A stretch of DNA of 64,000 nt from Isoetes taiwanensis. Its lineage: Eukaryota > Streptophyta > Lycopodiopsida > Isoetales > Isoetaceae. The position numbers were made by a program, and so were the translations under genes. This document shows, one piece after another, positions 51,119 to 60,284 of this stretch. How positions within the stretch are numbered: position 1 is the stretch's first letter; each line of letters begins with the position of its first letter. The notes beneath the pieces are model-generated. The model worked only from the letters and a program-made list of their open reading frames with translations. It was not told the DNA's origin and searched no databases. The DNA lies in NCBI GenBank assembly GCA_021234155.1, contig JAJEKV010000008.1, positions 11,216,740 through 11,280,739 of the forward strand, written 5' to 3'.

Positions 51119-53184
51119 ATCACTAAATATATTAAGAGAGATGGTCAGGGAAGGTTTTTTCTAGTTGATGAAAAACCAAAGAACAGTGCAAGAATAGTGC
51201 ACTGCAGATTTCTATCTAAAGTTCAGGATCAAATATGTCTACCCAGGATTTTTCTCAAAGTGGCAATAGAGTGTTTTGGAGAAATGGGGCAGAATATGAT
51301 GGATAATACAATGTTTGGATGGAAGTACATCGAAAATCTAAGGGACATATTCTACAAACCATTCTGTGTATTTGCACAGGAATGTGAGCCAAAATGCCCT
51401 TGTGGTAACCCTAATCTGGCAAATTTCATTGATAATGACATTGGACATGTCCGAACCACCAAACTCACAGTAATTAAAAGCAAAATGCTTAGGGGACTTT
51501 TCAAAAAAGGACTTAACCACATACCAGATAGAATTCTGAGAGTAAAGGATTTTATAGAGGAAATTGCTAGGGTCTGTGATACCTTTTTTGAAGCACACAG
51601 ATTCATATACCCTGATATAACAGAAAATGAAATGGAGAATTTTAAGTCAAGAATTGTGGATATTGCCAAAGGAAGAATTGACATTGCAATAAAGATGGAG
51701 GAAACTAAGAAGTTTCCTCTAATGGATTCGACTGTCATCAATAACACTGAATGGCTAATAAATAACTTTTACATTTCTGGAGTTGACAAGGCAACCAGTA
51801 ACCCATCATTCATCTGTCCGAAGCATATCAGGAAAATGGCCATAGAAAGACTCAATAGCCATGATTTTCAGGAAATGTTCTGCTCATACGAGGAGATACA
51901 AAATTCTGTAAAATGTGAAATACAAAAGATTATCGGATACTGGGGCTTTGAATCAGAGAAGCTGCCATACCTTTTAAGAATATTTAAAGCTCATAAGAAA
52001 GATTATAGATGGATTACAAACGCTCATAACTCCATATACACTGAGATTTCACAGATCATTACAGCAGGGCTTAACAATATCTTGGATAATTGGCCTGACA
52101 TTGCCAAAATGCTTAGTGCCAATATTCACATGTTACTACCTGGAAAAGTCAATACGTGCTGGGTAGTTAAATCCATCTATGATGTGGTAATCAATCTCCC
52201 ACCTAAGATACATGAAATTTTTGTTGCTGACATAACCAAGTGTTATGAAAACATCCCTTTAAAAGGGGATAATGGAATATGCAACATCATAGGACTGGTA
52301 ATCAAAACAGCATGGAAGTGGCAGAAAAGTAGACACCATCATAATGAATTATGGTGCAAAAGGAGTTGTGAAAAATTTGTGGTAAAATGGTTTAAAACAG
52401 AGCCTAAAGGTAAGTGTTGGGTAAGAATGGATATGGAGACATTTATTTCTGCTAATCACTGGCTACTATCCAATTGCTTCATAGCTATGGGTGGTAGAAT
52501 ATGGCAGCAAGTTAGCGGAATACCCATGGGTTTATCATGTAGCCCTAGTTGGTGCAACCTCTACCTAGCCTGGTTTGAGGTCAACTTCATCAAAAAATTA
52601 GCTGAGAATGGGAGATACAAAGAAATTGAAATGTTCAAAGATGCATATAGGTATATTGATGACCTAATGGTGCTGAACTGTCCAATGATCAGAGAGTTCC
52701 TGATAGATACAATGATTATGACAAATGGCAGCTACAACATATATGATATGAGTCAACTTGGAATTAAGGAAGAAACTATATTTTATAAAGGTAACACAGG
52801 TGAAAAACAACAAAGCAGGCTAATTTCCTAAACTTAGCTATTGAGATTGTTAACAGTACTAATGGAATCTACAGAACTACAAGATATGACAAAAGGGACA
52901 TTCTACCCTTTAAGGCTCTAAAGTTTGTGCATGCTGACAGTTGTAGGCCTTACCTACAAGCCAGGAATGTGATTATATCTCAGATATGCCCATACATGTA
53001 TGTTAATACTTGTGCAATAACGGCTGCTGCGGACATTAGTGGTCTGATCAATAACTTCAAAACCAATGGCTTTGATGAACACGGGATGATAAAGAAGATT
53101 ACAAGATACATCAGCGACAATATTTTTCCGGGTTTGAAGTTTGACAAAAATATTCTGATACAAGAGATATTTAAGAATACATGA
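51119..53184 (+). CDS. Penelope-like reverse transcriptase (one frameshift)
   Basis: The frame opens after TGCAG at 51118 (start ITKYIKRDGQ), runs to 52831, then continues one frame over from about 52820 to 53184. Motifs in order: GLFKKGLNHIP; VDKATSNPSFICPKH; LLRIFKAHKKDYRWITNAH (PKxHK region); motif A FVADITKCYENIPL (Asp at 52229); motif B GIPMGLSCSPSWCNLYL (52517); catalytic YIDD (52652-52663); then FLNLAIEI and HADSCRP in the shifted frame, the thumb phrase typical of Penelope-like RTs. The three catalytic Asp residues are intact. The protein ends 42 codons after GLINNFKTNG, with no GIY-YIG endonuclease. The frame change lies beside an A5 run, so an indel or sequencing error is likely. 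Confidence 0.8.
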
Positions 53185-53243
53185 GGTAACTTTTATCCCT
53201 AATATACTTTATTCCATGTCTTTCATATGGGTAATATAGCATA

Positions 53244-53329
53244 GGATAAGGGTTGGACCCCAGCTGTAATGGCAGGGGTCCATACCCTCTCCGCTATTAT
53301 GGCTTGTAAAATTCGGGTCACACTTATCC
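53244..53329 (+). other. strong stem-loop after the RT ORF
   Basis: GGATAAG (53244-53250) pairs with CTTATCC (53323-53329) and alternatively encloses AGGGT-GGACCCC (53249-53261) pairing with GGGGTCC-ACCCT (53275-53288) around a 13-nt loop. It lies between the stop codon and repeat 2, and may mark the RNA 3' end or an RT recognition structure. Confidence 0.55.
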
Positions 53330-54015
53330 TACGGTTGGTGGTAGGATTTTTTTCTATTTTAGATGGTTGATTTTAGACCAATAATATTTATTTGACTAAG
53401 AAGATCCATGATGCATCTTGACTATACCACATTCAATAGTTGAATGCAAATATTAATGTTGAAATGAATATGGCATAATTTGAGAAGATAGAATGAGATT
53501 AAAGTGCACATCTACCATAGTGAGGGTTTTATAAACTATATGGCTTAGATGTCCTTATCCTAGGTGTACAATAAGCATTACCTTGACCTTATAACATGGG
53601 TAATTTAGCAATGTTTAATTTAAAGACATGAATAAACGGAAGATTAACTTCCTGATGAAAAAATAAACCCGTAAGTTATTTAGGGTACATGTTTCGGTGA
53701 TACAGCGACCTCTGGCTCGAATAAGGCCATAGCCAAGCTACTGATGGGGACGGATGCCTGAAGGCATATACTGGCATGAAGTGTAAGATCTACAACAGAT
53801 ATGAACGCACCAACTCGGGGCATATGAAACTGGCACTCTGTAGTACCTATCCTAAAATTCCCTGACCATACAAGCAGATTTTGGGGAAGGCCATAGCTGG
53901 CGATGACTGCAGATACGTGTCTCATAAAGGATGAGGTAAGAACATATTTAGACTAAATCCATAAAAGTCAGTAAGACTAAGGACAGGAATAGATTGTATC
54001 TTATATTTAAGCTAA

Positions 54016-54336
54016 ATGGATGAAGAGTTCCGATGGGAGTTTGATTCAGACGGATGTCCTTATAGCTCTGATAGTGAAAATACACTTGAAGAAGAATGGC
54101 TTAACACTGAGTTTCAGTTCTGCTTGAATACCACTGAGACTAGTGAAGCAAAAATGGAAAGCAAGAGCAATGCTGGGCAAAAACGCCCATGGATGCAGAA
54201 CCAGAATCATAGCAATAGGAGGCATGAAAACTTTAAGCATGCTGGCAACAAACAGACGGCAAACGACCCTCCAGAGTGTGTCCCTGATACACAAGATGAC
54301 GATCTTGAGTTTGACAATGAAGACTACCAGGTTTGA
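54016..54336 (+). pseudogene. exon 1 duplicate in direct repeat 2
   Basis: Same 106-codon frame as 47238-47558, including the donor CAG|GTTTGA at 54330. It has no in-frame continuation, because the acceptor and exon 2 lie only in the element interior upstream. Confidence 0.7.
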
Positions 54337-55880
54337 AAGAATTTATTTACTAATATGATGACTCTTCAGTTATAAGAAATTTGTTGTTGTAGTAAGTGAG
54401 TACACCATAGAGATTATGACCGAACTATAGGCACAATTTTTTATAATATGCTGCTAGATTCGACTACTTGCAATGATTCTTAAAGATATGTCTATGTATG
54501 GCTGAGAATATAGCAAAAACAATGGCCTGCTGCATTCTACCTGATTCTATTTCTGTATTAAGAGACTGGCTATATCAAACTCCCCTTGGATATGTATCTC
54601 TTATTGTCCAACTTTGATAGACTGTCACTATAGGCTGAATCTTAGATCTCATACCAGAAATGGTTTAGGAATTAATCTCTGTTGCAGATCGATTGTAACA
54701 ATTGAGAATATACTGATTTAGTGGTCACACAATGATGTTGATTTGGCTACTGATTTCTATTTATGCTAATGATCATATTCTTCCAAACAAACTGAGCTTG
54801 GGGTAAAAAGGTTACAATAGGTGACCAGCGATAAGCTGAGAAACCTAATGTACCTTTTGGCCCCTCACTCATTACCATTTTCATGCTAATGTTGTGTTGG
54901 TTGGCTGCAGGTACGCGTTTCTACTCTTATTGTAATCTTTTTGCTTGCATACTCGGGTTTGGATGGAAGGATGTTAAATTACAATAATGTGATAAAAAGG
55001 AGCATACTGAGGCGACTATATGCATGAAGAAATGAAATGGGAAGGTCTACTGAACTCTTGTCTAATGATACTTTTTGTCTTTATTAAATACTAGTCCTTA
55101 AAATGGCGGATTAAGGCAGTCTGGTACAGGGATACAGATTTTTCAAATGTATTCCTTGATGATTTTGTTTGGTCAAGGCATAAAAACATTATGGCAAACT
55201 TATATGCCTAGTTCTGAAACATGTTTGAAACACTAGTATAATGGATATTTTGGAGCTTTACTATTGCTGTCTGTTTGATGATATGATGGCAAATTTTGTT
55301 GAAAGATATATGCTCATAATGATAAATACATATTTATGTTGTGAACATGAAGGAATGAAATGGAAATGTACACTGGATTCTTGGCTAGTGACAGCTTAGA
55401 TATGTTTTAAACAGTAACTTGTTAGTAACGAATTGAGATATGCTGATACATGGAAAATGATTGTTGAATATGTTTCTTGGTAAGCTCTGCTGAGTCAAAT
55501 CGTGGAAATAATATGACAAATTTAATACCAGATTCTGAAACTAGTTTGAGACAAAGGAAGAATAATATTTGGCTAGTTCAGTTATACTGGCTGCTACAAT
55601 TACAATACAGTTTGAAATAGAAGTGCTCGTGAGTGTAGTGGTATGATTTTAGTGAGAAATAGAATAACATTCTGAGTATATGGAACAGAAATTACATAAT
55701 TTTCAAAGAAGATAACTTGACTGTTATAGGATGATAATGATTGCATAACTATATGAATAGGCATGGCAGTGTACAAATATGAAAAATAAAAGTTATAAAG
55801 GCAGGAAATATGGACTTAAGGTTTCATGTGCTAAATTCAATAATGAATTCAAAGGATAGTGTCTAAGTACTTGATTCATA

Positions 55881-55972
55881 GAATAGAATAGAATAGAATA
55901 GAATAGTTTTTTTATCGTCCACTGAGACCAATCGGCCTATGGGACCCAGAAGGAGCGCAGCAAACTTATTAC
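55881..55972 (-). mobile_element. LINE 3'-end fragment inserted in repeat 2 only
   Basis: A (GAATA)n run followed by TTTTTTTATCGTCC and about 55 bp; read on the minus strand it is a short LINE 3' end with (ATTCT)n tail, like that at 41212. Repeat 1 lacks it (49111 region), so it arrived after the repeats formed. No clear TSD. Confidence 0.7.
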
Positions 55973-56370
55973 TGGCATCAATGTCATCATGGATTCATTT
56001 CCTAGTATGGGCCGATAAGACTATTGAAGGGATTGACCTTAAGTAGATGTCATGGCTAGTGGGCTTGGCTTATGCTAGTGTGGACTGGGTTTTTTTTTTT
56101 TTTTTAAGAAATTTTTTTTTTTTGAAAAATTTTATATAAAAAGTTAAAAGTTAAAGTCAAATTTTGTGTACTTTTTTGAAAAGTGTGTTTCTTTGGGCGA
56201 CCTTTTTCCGCCATAGCCGCCGGACCTGAACTCCTTTTCCGCCATAGCCGACCTCTACCGCCACCTTGCATCTACCCTAAACCCCTAGCGCCCTCGCCTA
56301 CTCCCTAGCGCCACTTGTTTAAGCTTGAGCGCCCTACTTCTACTTCCTTGTGTCCATCGCCAGTGCCGTG

Positions 56371-57171
56371 ATGCCGCGCTTCAAGCTGACGGCCGACCTA
56401 AAGAAGATGAACGTCTTCCAACTCTTTAGCGTCCTATTAGACTATCTTTTGAAGGAAGACCCTATGATTGACACTGTCCTAGACCTTTTGGTGAAGCACT
56501 TTACTGAGGGCCGTAGAATCCCCTACCCCATTTTTCATTTCAATGACCGCTTCCTCATGAAGCTCAATGCCGCAGACCAACCTTACACCCTGGTGGAACA
56601 GCCTGACCAAGCTTGGGCCCTTGTTAAGTTCTATCCACAGGCCGGTCCCGAGGAAGATCCCTCCGAACTCATCCGAACGGAGGCCCAAAGGATTCAGCAC
56701 CTTGCTAGGGTAGAAGACCTTCAACAAATAGCTAGTGCCCTACCAGAAGGGCGGGCCAACAGTTTCTATTACCTTGGTAAAGGCCATGTACTTATGTACA
56801 GGGACCATTACAACCTTCCCACCTTCTTTTGGAACGAAGAGCTTTATAGTTTTGTTTTTGAAAATGTTCCACCTAGCTTCACCCAGGATCGCATGGACCT
56901 TGTGCAAGCGGACATGCGGGTTCGGCCGGCCCGGTACCATATGGAGATTGCCAGGCGCATACAAGCGCGTTTGGACAAAGAGGCCCGGGCTGCTGAGAGA
57001 GAGAGAGGCTTTGTAAAGAAGAGGAGGATGCCCAAAACCAGCAGGGCGGGGACCAACAGATGGATCAGCAAGAGGACCAGCAAGTTGATCAGCAGGGGGA
57101 TCAGAACGTTGATCAGCAGCAGGATCAAAATGTTGATCAAAATACTGATCAAAATGTGGATCAACATGTAG
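56371..57171 (+). CDS. LTR element ORF1 (unknown conserved protein)
   Basis: ATG at 56371 (MPRFKLTADLKKMNV); the frame is also open to a GTG at 56350. About 210 residues align gaplessly with the minus-strand copy at 30120. Conserved phrases include RRIPYPIFHFN, ELIRTEAQRI, YYLGKGHVLMYRDHYNLP and FTQDRMDLV. No known domain is recognised. After a GA-repeat (56994-57004) the reading frame becomes implausible (long Ile/Lys run), while the -1 frame becomes a Gln/Asp repeat, so an indel in the GA tract probably changed the frame. It is the first ORF after the leader, where elements usually place gag, so a structural role is possible, but a normal Gag follows further down. Confidence 0.7.
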   Translation: MPRFKLTADLKKMNVFQLFSVLLDYLLKEDPMIDTVLDLLVKHFTEGRRIPYPIFHFNDRFLMKLNAADQPYTLVEQPDQAWALVKFYPQAGPEEDPSELIRTEAQRIQHLARVEDLQQIASALPEGRANSFYYLGKGHVLMYRDHYNLPTFFWNEELYSFVFENVPPSFTQDRMDLVQADMRVRPARYHMEIARRIQARLDKEARAAERERGFVKKRRMPKTSRAGTNRWISKRTSKLISRGIRTLISSRIKMLIKILIKMWINM

Positions 57172-57221
57172 ATCAGGGCGGAGCCCGAAATAGGAAGAAT
57201 ACGGAGTGGGCTAATCCGTAA
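57010..57221 (+). CDS. Gln/Asp-repeat tail, probable C-terminus of ORF1
   Basis: In the frame one base back from ORF1, 57010-57221 reads an acidic start then repeated VDQ/DQN/DQQ units and ends RKNTEWANP before TAA. The nucleotide repeat is GATCA(A/G)-based. Such Q/D repeats suggest a flexible linker or an assembly segment. Its stop overlaps by a few bases the upstream opening of the H3-like frame. Confidence 0.5.
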
Positions 57222-57676
57222 AGGGAGATGTGGATTATAAGACCCGATTGCAAAAGGATGCCACCATTGCCAAGAAGACATCGGCTCAGCGACGCGAGCA
57301 GATCGTTCAGCGGGCAAAGCACCCGACAACCGACGGTAAATCCATCCCAATTTTGAAGCAAACCATCAAGCCGCGGAAGCCCCATCGGTACCGACCGGGC
57401 ACAGTAGCTCTTCGCGAGATATGTAAGTATCAGAAGACTATTGAGCCATTAATACGTCGGCTCCCTTTTCAGCGGCTTGTTCGGGAAATTGCCCAGGACT
57501 TTAAAACCGACCTGAGGTTCCAAGCCTTTGCAATCCTCGCACTCCAGGAGGCTGCCGAGGCCTACCTCATAGAGATTTTGAGCGACGCCAACCTCTGCGC
57601 CATACATGCAAAGAGGATTACCATAATGCCCAAGGACCTCCAGCTAGCACGAAGGATCCGAGGGGAGTTTCGGTGA
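57215..57676 (+). CDS. histone H3-like protein encoded by the retrotransposon
   Basis: The frame is open from 57215 to the stop at 57676. From [15 protein letters not shown] to the end it matches the histone H3 fold over 99 residues with no gap and about 21 differences from canonical plant H3: alphaN, alpha1 ([20 protein letters not shown]), alpha2 ([14 protein letters not shown]) and alpha3 ([23 protein letters not shown]). Histone-DNA and dimer-interface residues (R42, R63, R72, R83, C110, H113, R116, K122, D123, R129 by H3 numbering) are kept. Loop 1 lacks the CENH3 insertion, so the source looks like ordinary H3. The N-terminal tail is replaced: ungapped counting gives no Lys at positions 4, 9, 27 or 36 (36 is Arg). 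No ATG starts the frame; the first candidate is GTG at 57230, or expression as a frameshift fusion to the upstream repeat. Confidence 0.9.
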   Translation, partial: SVKGDVDYKTRLQKDATIAKKTSAQRREQIVQRAKHPTTDGKSIPILKQTIKPRKPHRYRPGTVALREICKYQKTIEPLIRRLPFQRLVREIAQDFKTDLRFQAFAILALQEAAEAYLIEILSDANLCAIHAKRITIMPKDLQLARRIRGEFR

Positions 57677-57962
57677 CTAGGCGACTTTCTTTCTTTTGTT
57701 GTAAAATTATGGTGAACTTATCTATGTAAAATATTCTCATTTTGAAGTAAATATAAAAATGTTTTTTTCCGCCACTTGGTGTGAATTTAAATAAATTATT
57801 AATTAATAATAATTTTTAATAATAATTTCAGGAAACGTACTGAAAAGTATAAAGCCCCTTTTTGGCCATTAGGGTTTCATTTCCCTTCTTGCTTTCAGCG
57901 TTTTCCTTCTCCTTCTTTGCACCTTCATCCTCATAGCTCGCCCAACCCTTCAGCAATGGTAT
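57677..57962 (+). other. A/T-rich spacer after the H3-like ORF
   Basis: About 285 bp resembling a 3' UTR or intron, with an acceptor-like ATTTCAG at 57825-57831. No coding frame. Confidence 0.4.
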
Positions 57963-59324
57963 TTGGATGGAGAACACTGGGACCCTGCGGTTTCCTTTGA
58001 TCTTCTTCACCCTTATCTCCTCCAGCAAGTAGACCTCATCTCTAACATGCAGGCGCATCCCAATTACGCCGCCTTCCTTCAGTTTTACAGGGAAGAGATT
58101 GTACCTGCATGTGTCTACAACGAGGATGATTCGCAGCTCTACCTCGACTTCCACACCCTGCTCCAGATGTTAGGGGGTGATGAGCATGCTCGAAATGTCA
58201 TTAAGGGCATAAGGAGGCGAGGGACTGATCTCCCCATTGTCACAATAGATCGGGAAGCTTGTTTTGAGGCCCGATTTGCACTGGCCATCATTATGGACCA
58301 GTATATTGAGGACGAGGAGATAGCTGCTGAGCATTCCTCTACGCCTGTACCTCCTGACCCGGAAGACGACGAAGTCGTCGATGAACAGGATTTCGCACGG
58401 TGGAGGGAGTTAGCCACCGAGGCGCCCGTAAGAAGAGATAAAGCCCTCAAACTCGAAGGGCTCAACCTCCTTCCTACCGTACTCTTGAATAATCAAGAGT
58501 ACCTGATTCTAGAGGACATAATGTGGGCCTACCGCGTTATTGCTGATATGCGGGGCCGCAAAAAGATAGAGGTCCTCTATGATCTCGCCGAGTACTGCCA
58601 GGATGACTTCCTCGACTTCACGACACCGGTTGTGCATCCCCCATAGGTCGCGAACTTGTTGGCCTATCGGCCAGAAGAGCTAGAGCCCGTTGAGACCCTT
58701 TTGTCACTTCGGCAGTTCTTATTGACTGATACACCCCAGCCTCTGGAGGAGCATTTTGCAGCTCAGATGCGGCCTCCTCCTGCGGATCAGCCATTACAGA
58801 TCACCATGAGAGGGGTGGATGACGAGGAGGAAGATCTTTGGGACACCAAGGTAAGTCTTAGGGATGACAAGGAAGAAGCGGAGCAGGAAAAGATCCCCGG
58901 CAACTTGGAAAAGGAAGCGGAGACCTCCAGGGATCCCCAAATTAGGGCCATGGGCAACCATGTGACCCAATTCTTCCTTTCATCTTTCCGGCAAGGAGAG
59001 GTCCTGTTCTTCTCCAAGAACTTGGGGCCTTCTTCTGAAGCATCTTGGTGGGCACTTCGTGCGATATCCACCTTGGCGGGCCATAAGAAGATTGACTATC
59101 ACGCCACCATCATTACCTTGGTCCGTCGAGATTTGGCTCTCGTAGCATTGGGGGACGTGGCGGGCTGCGCTAATATGCGACTCCTTGTGGCGGCACCCTT
59201 GGCCACTTGCTTGCCATCAGAGGAAGCAGCTCGAGCCGCCCTCTCTGCTAGCCCCAGCGCCACTTTGATGCGCTACCGACCACCTCCTCAACCTATGGAC
59301 GACGAGGAGGAACCTAGTTCTTAG
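57963..59324 (+). CDS. LTR element ORF3 (unknown), interrupted by an in-frame TAG
   Basis: ATG at 57963 (MDGEHWDPAVSF). The frame reaches TAG at 58644-58646 and continues open in the same frame to 59324, giving about 453 codons in total. Both halves contain a similar segment, WAYRVIADMRGRKKIEVL before the TAG and WALRAISTLAGHKKIDYH after it, so the protein may consist of two related domains. Acidic linkers (DPEDDEVVDE, DDEEEDLWD) are present. A strong splice donor lies at 58850 (CCAAG|GTAAGT). No known family is recognised. The TAG could be CAG decay or sequencing error. Confidence 0.6.
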
Positions 59325-59549
59325 AGATTTCTTTCTAAATGTATAATTTTTGTATTACATATAAGATGTAAATTTTGATTTGGCATTTTTCTTAGCCATC
59401 CTATAATATATGTGCCATTTTCTTATGAATTATGATTATTCTATTGTTGAATACAATTAAATTGTTTTTTTCTCCCATCATACTTCCTTGTATCTTTTAG
59501 AGCTTAGAATATACGACATTGTTCCACATTGTATATTCATTCCTGTACT

Positions 59550-60007
59550 ATGATCTCGCAGAGATCGAGGAATGAATCACCAATAAGATCCGAAGGGATG
59601 ATCCAGGACCACCCGACTAGGACTACGGCCAACGATATGGTGAATATCCAGATCCAAATGATGACTCCGAAGAAGGGGAACTTATTGTGGAAGGAGAGCC
59701 TTATGATCCAGCTAAAGGATTGGAAGTAGTCAACATTCTCCGAGAACGTGCTTTCGAACGTTTGCAGCAAACTCTTCGACGAACTTGGGATTATTGGGAG
59801 ATGACGAGGCATAAAGCTTATGCCGATGCTAATGAGCATTTATGGCAGATTTTCTTTGCACTGCGAGATCTCTTTAATCTCCTCATCATTAGTCCCACTT
59901 TGGACTACCAACATGTCATTATTCAGGCATGGGCTCGCTACAAGTTAGTAAGGGCCGTACGGGAGAGCGTTCGCTACTCCATCCTCTACCCTTTTGCGCA
60001 GCCCTAG
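59550..60007 (+). CDS. LTR element ORF4 (unknown, two frames)
   Basis: The likely body is 59621-60007, open from TAG at 59618 and reading acidic (PDPNDDSEEGELIVEGEPYD) then helical (ERLQQTLRRTWDYWEMTRH, LRDLFNLLIISPTLDYQHVI). It lacks an ATG; an ATG at 59550 opens the +1 frame and would join near 59620 after one indel. Function unknown. The 220-bp spacer before it and 277 bp after it are A/T-rich, UTR-like sequence (AATAATAAAG near 60171). Confidence 0.45.
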
Positions 60008-60284
60008 CTTTAATCTCTTCAGTTTTTCTTTGATGGCTAAGTATGTGTTAACTAAGAGTTGCTGAATGTACAGCCTTATGGCTGAAATATGTTGTAATCA
60101 CTACTTTTTGTACATTATGACCCTAAGTTTTGCTAAGGATGTAACTCGGATGTAACTGTTACTTTCACTTAATAATAAAGATCTTTTCTTCTCTTCTATG
60201 GTCTTCATTATTATTTCCTAGCACTACTTAAAATAAGTTTCGTTGTGACCCGTGGTATCACCATAACTCTCTTTATACCTTCTT

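Larger units (their letters stand above)
46568..56099 (+). mobile_element. nested Penelope-like retroelement with long direct repeats
   Basis: Two direct repeats (about 46568-49227 and 53348-56099) flank a 4.1-kb interior. The coding region starts in repeat 1, runs through an intron into the interior and ends in a Penelope/telomerase-type reverse transcriptase. The element sits in a poly-T tract of the LTR element's leader, and the truncated copy at 30.36 kb has the same tract uninterrupted. Direct terminal repeats (pseudo-LTRs) and retained introns are known Penelope-like traits. No GIY-YIG motif follows the RT, as in endonuclease-deficient families. No terminal TG/CA, PBS or integrase speaks for a true LTR element. 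Confidence 0.82.
53348..56099 (+). repeat. direct repeat 2 (pseudo-LTR) of the nested element
   Basis: About 2.75 kb, near-identical to repeat 1 except for a 92-bp insertion at 55881-55972. It contains a duplicate of exon 1 but no downstream acceptor or exon 2. Confidence 0.93.

Noticed and set aside
52780-52835. Programmed -1 frameshift or a tiny intron in the RT ORF
   Set aside because: The A5 run does not form a proper X-XXY-YYZ heptamer in the zero frame, and a GT-AG intron there would be only ~38 nt. A simple indel is more likely.
46568-56099. The direct repeats as true LTRs of an LTR retrotransposon
   Set aside because: No TG/CA termini, PBS, polypurine tract or integrase; the repeats contain a coding exon and the RT is Penelope-like.
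57215-57676. The H3-like ORF as a centromeric CENH3
   Set aside because: Loop 1 has the ordinary [10 protein letters not shown] length and sequence without the CENH3 insertion, and most core residues follow canonical H3, although a few (QEAAE, DANLC) also occur in CENH3.
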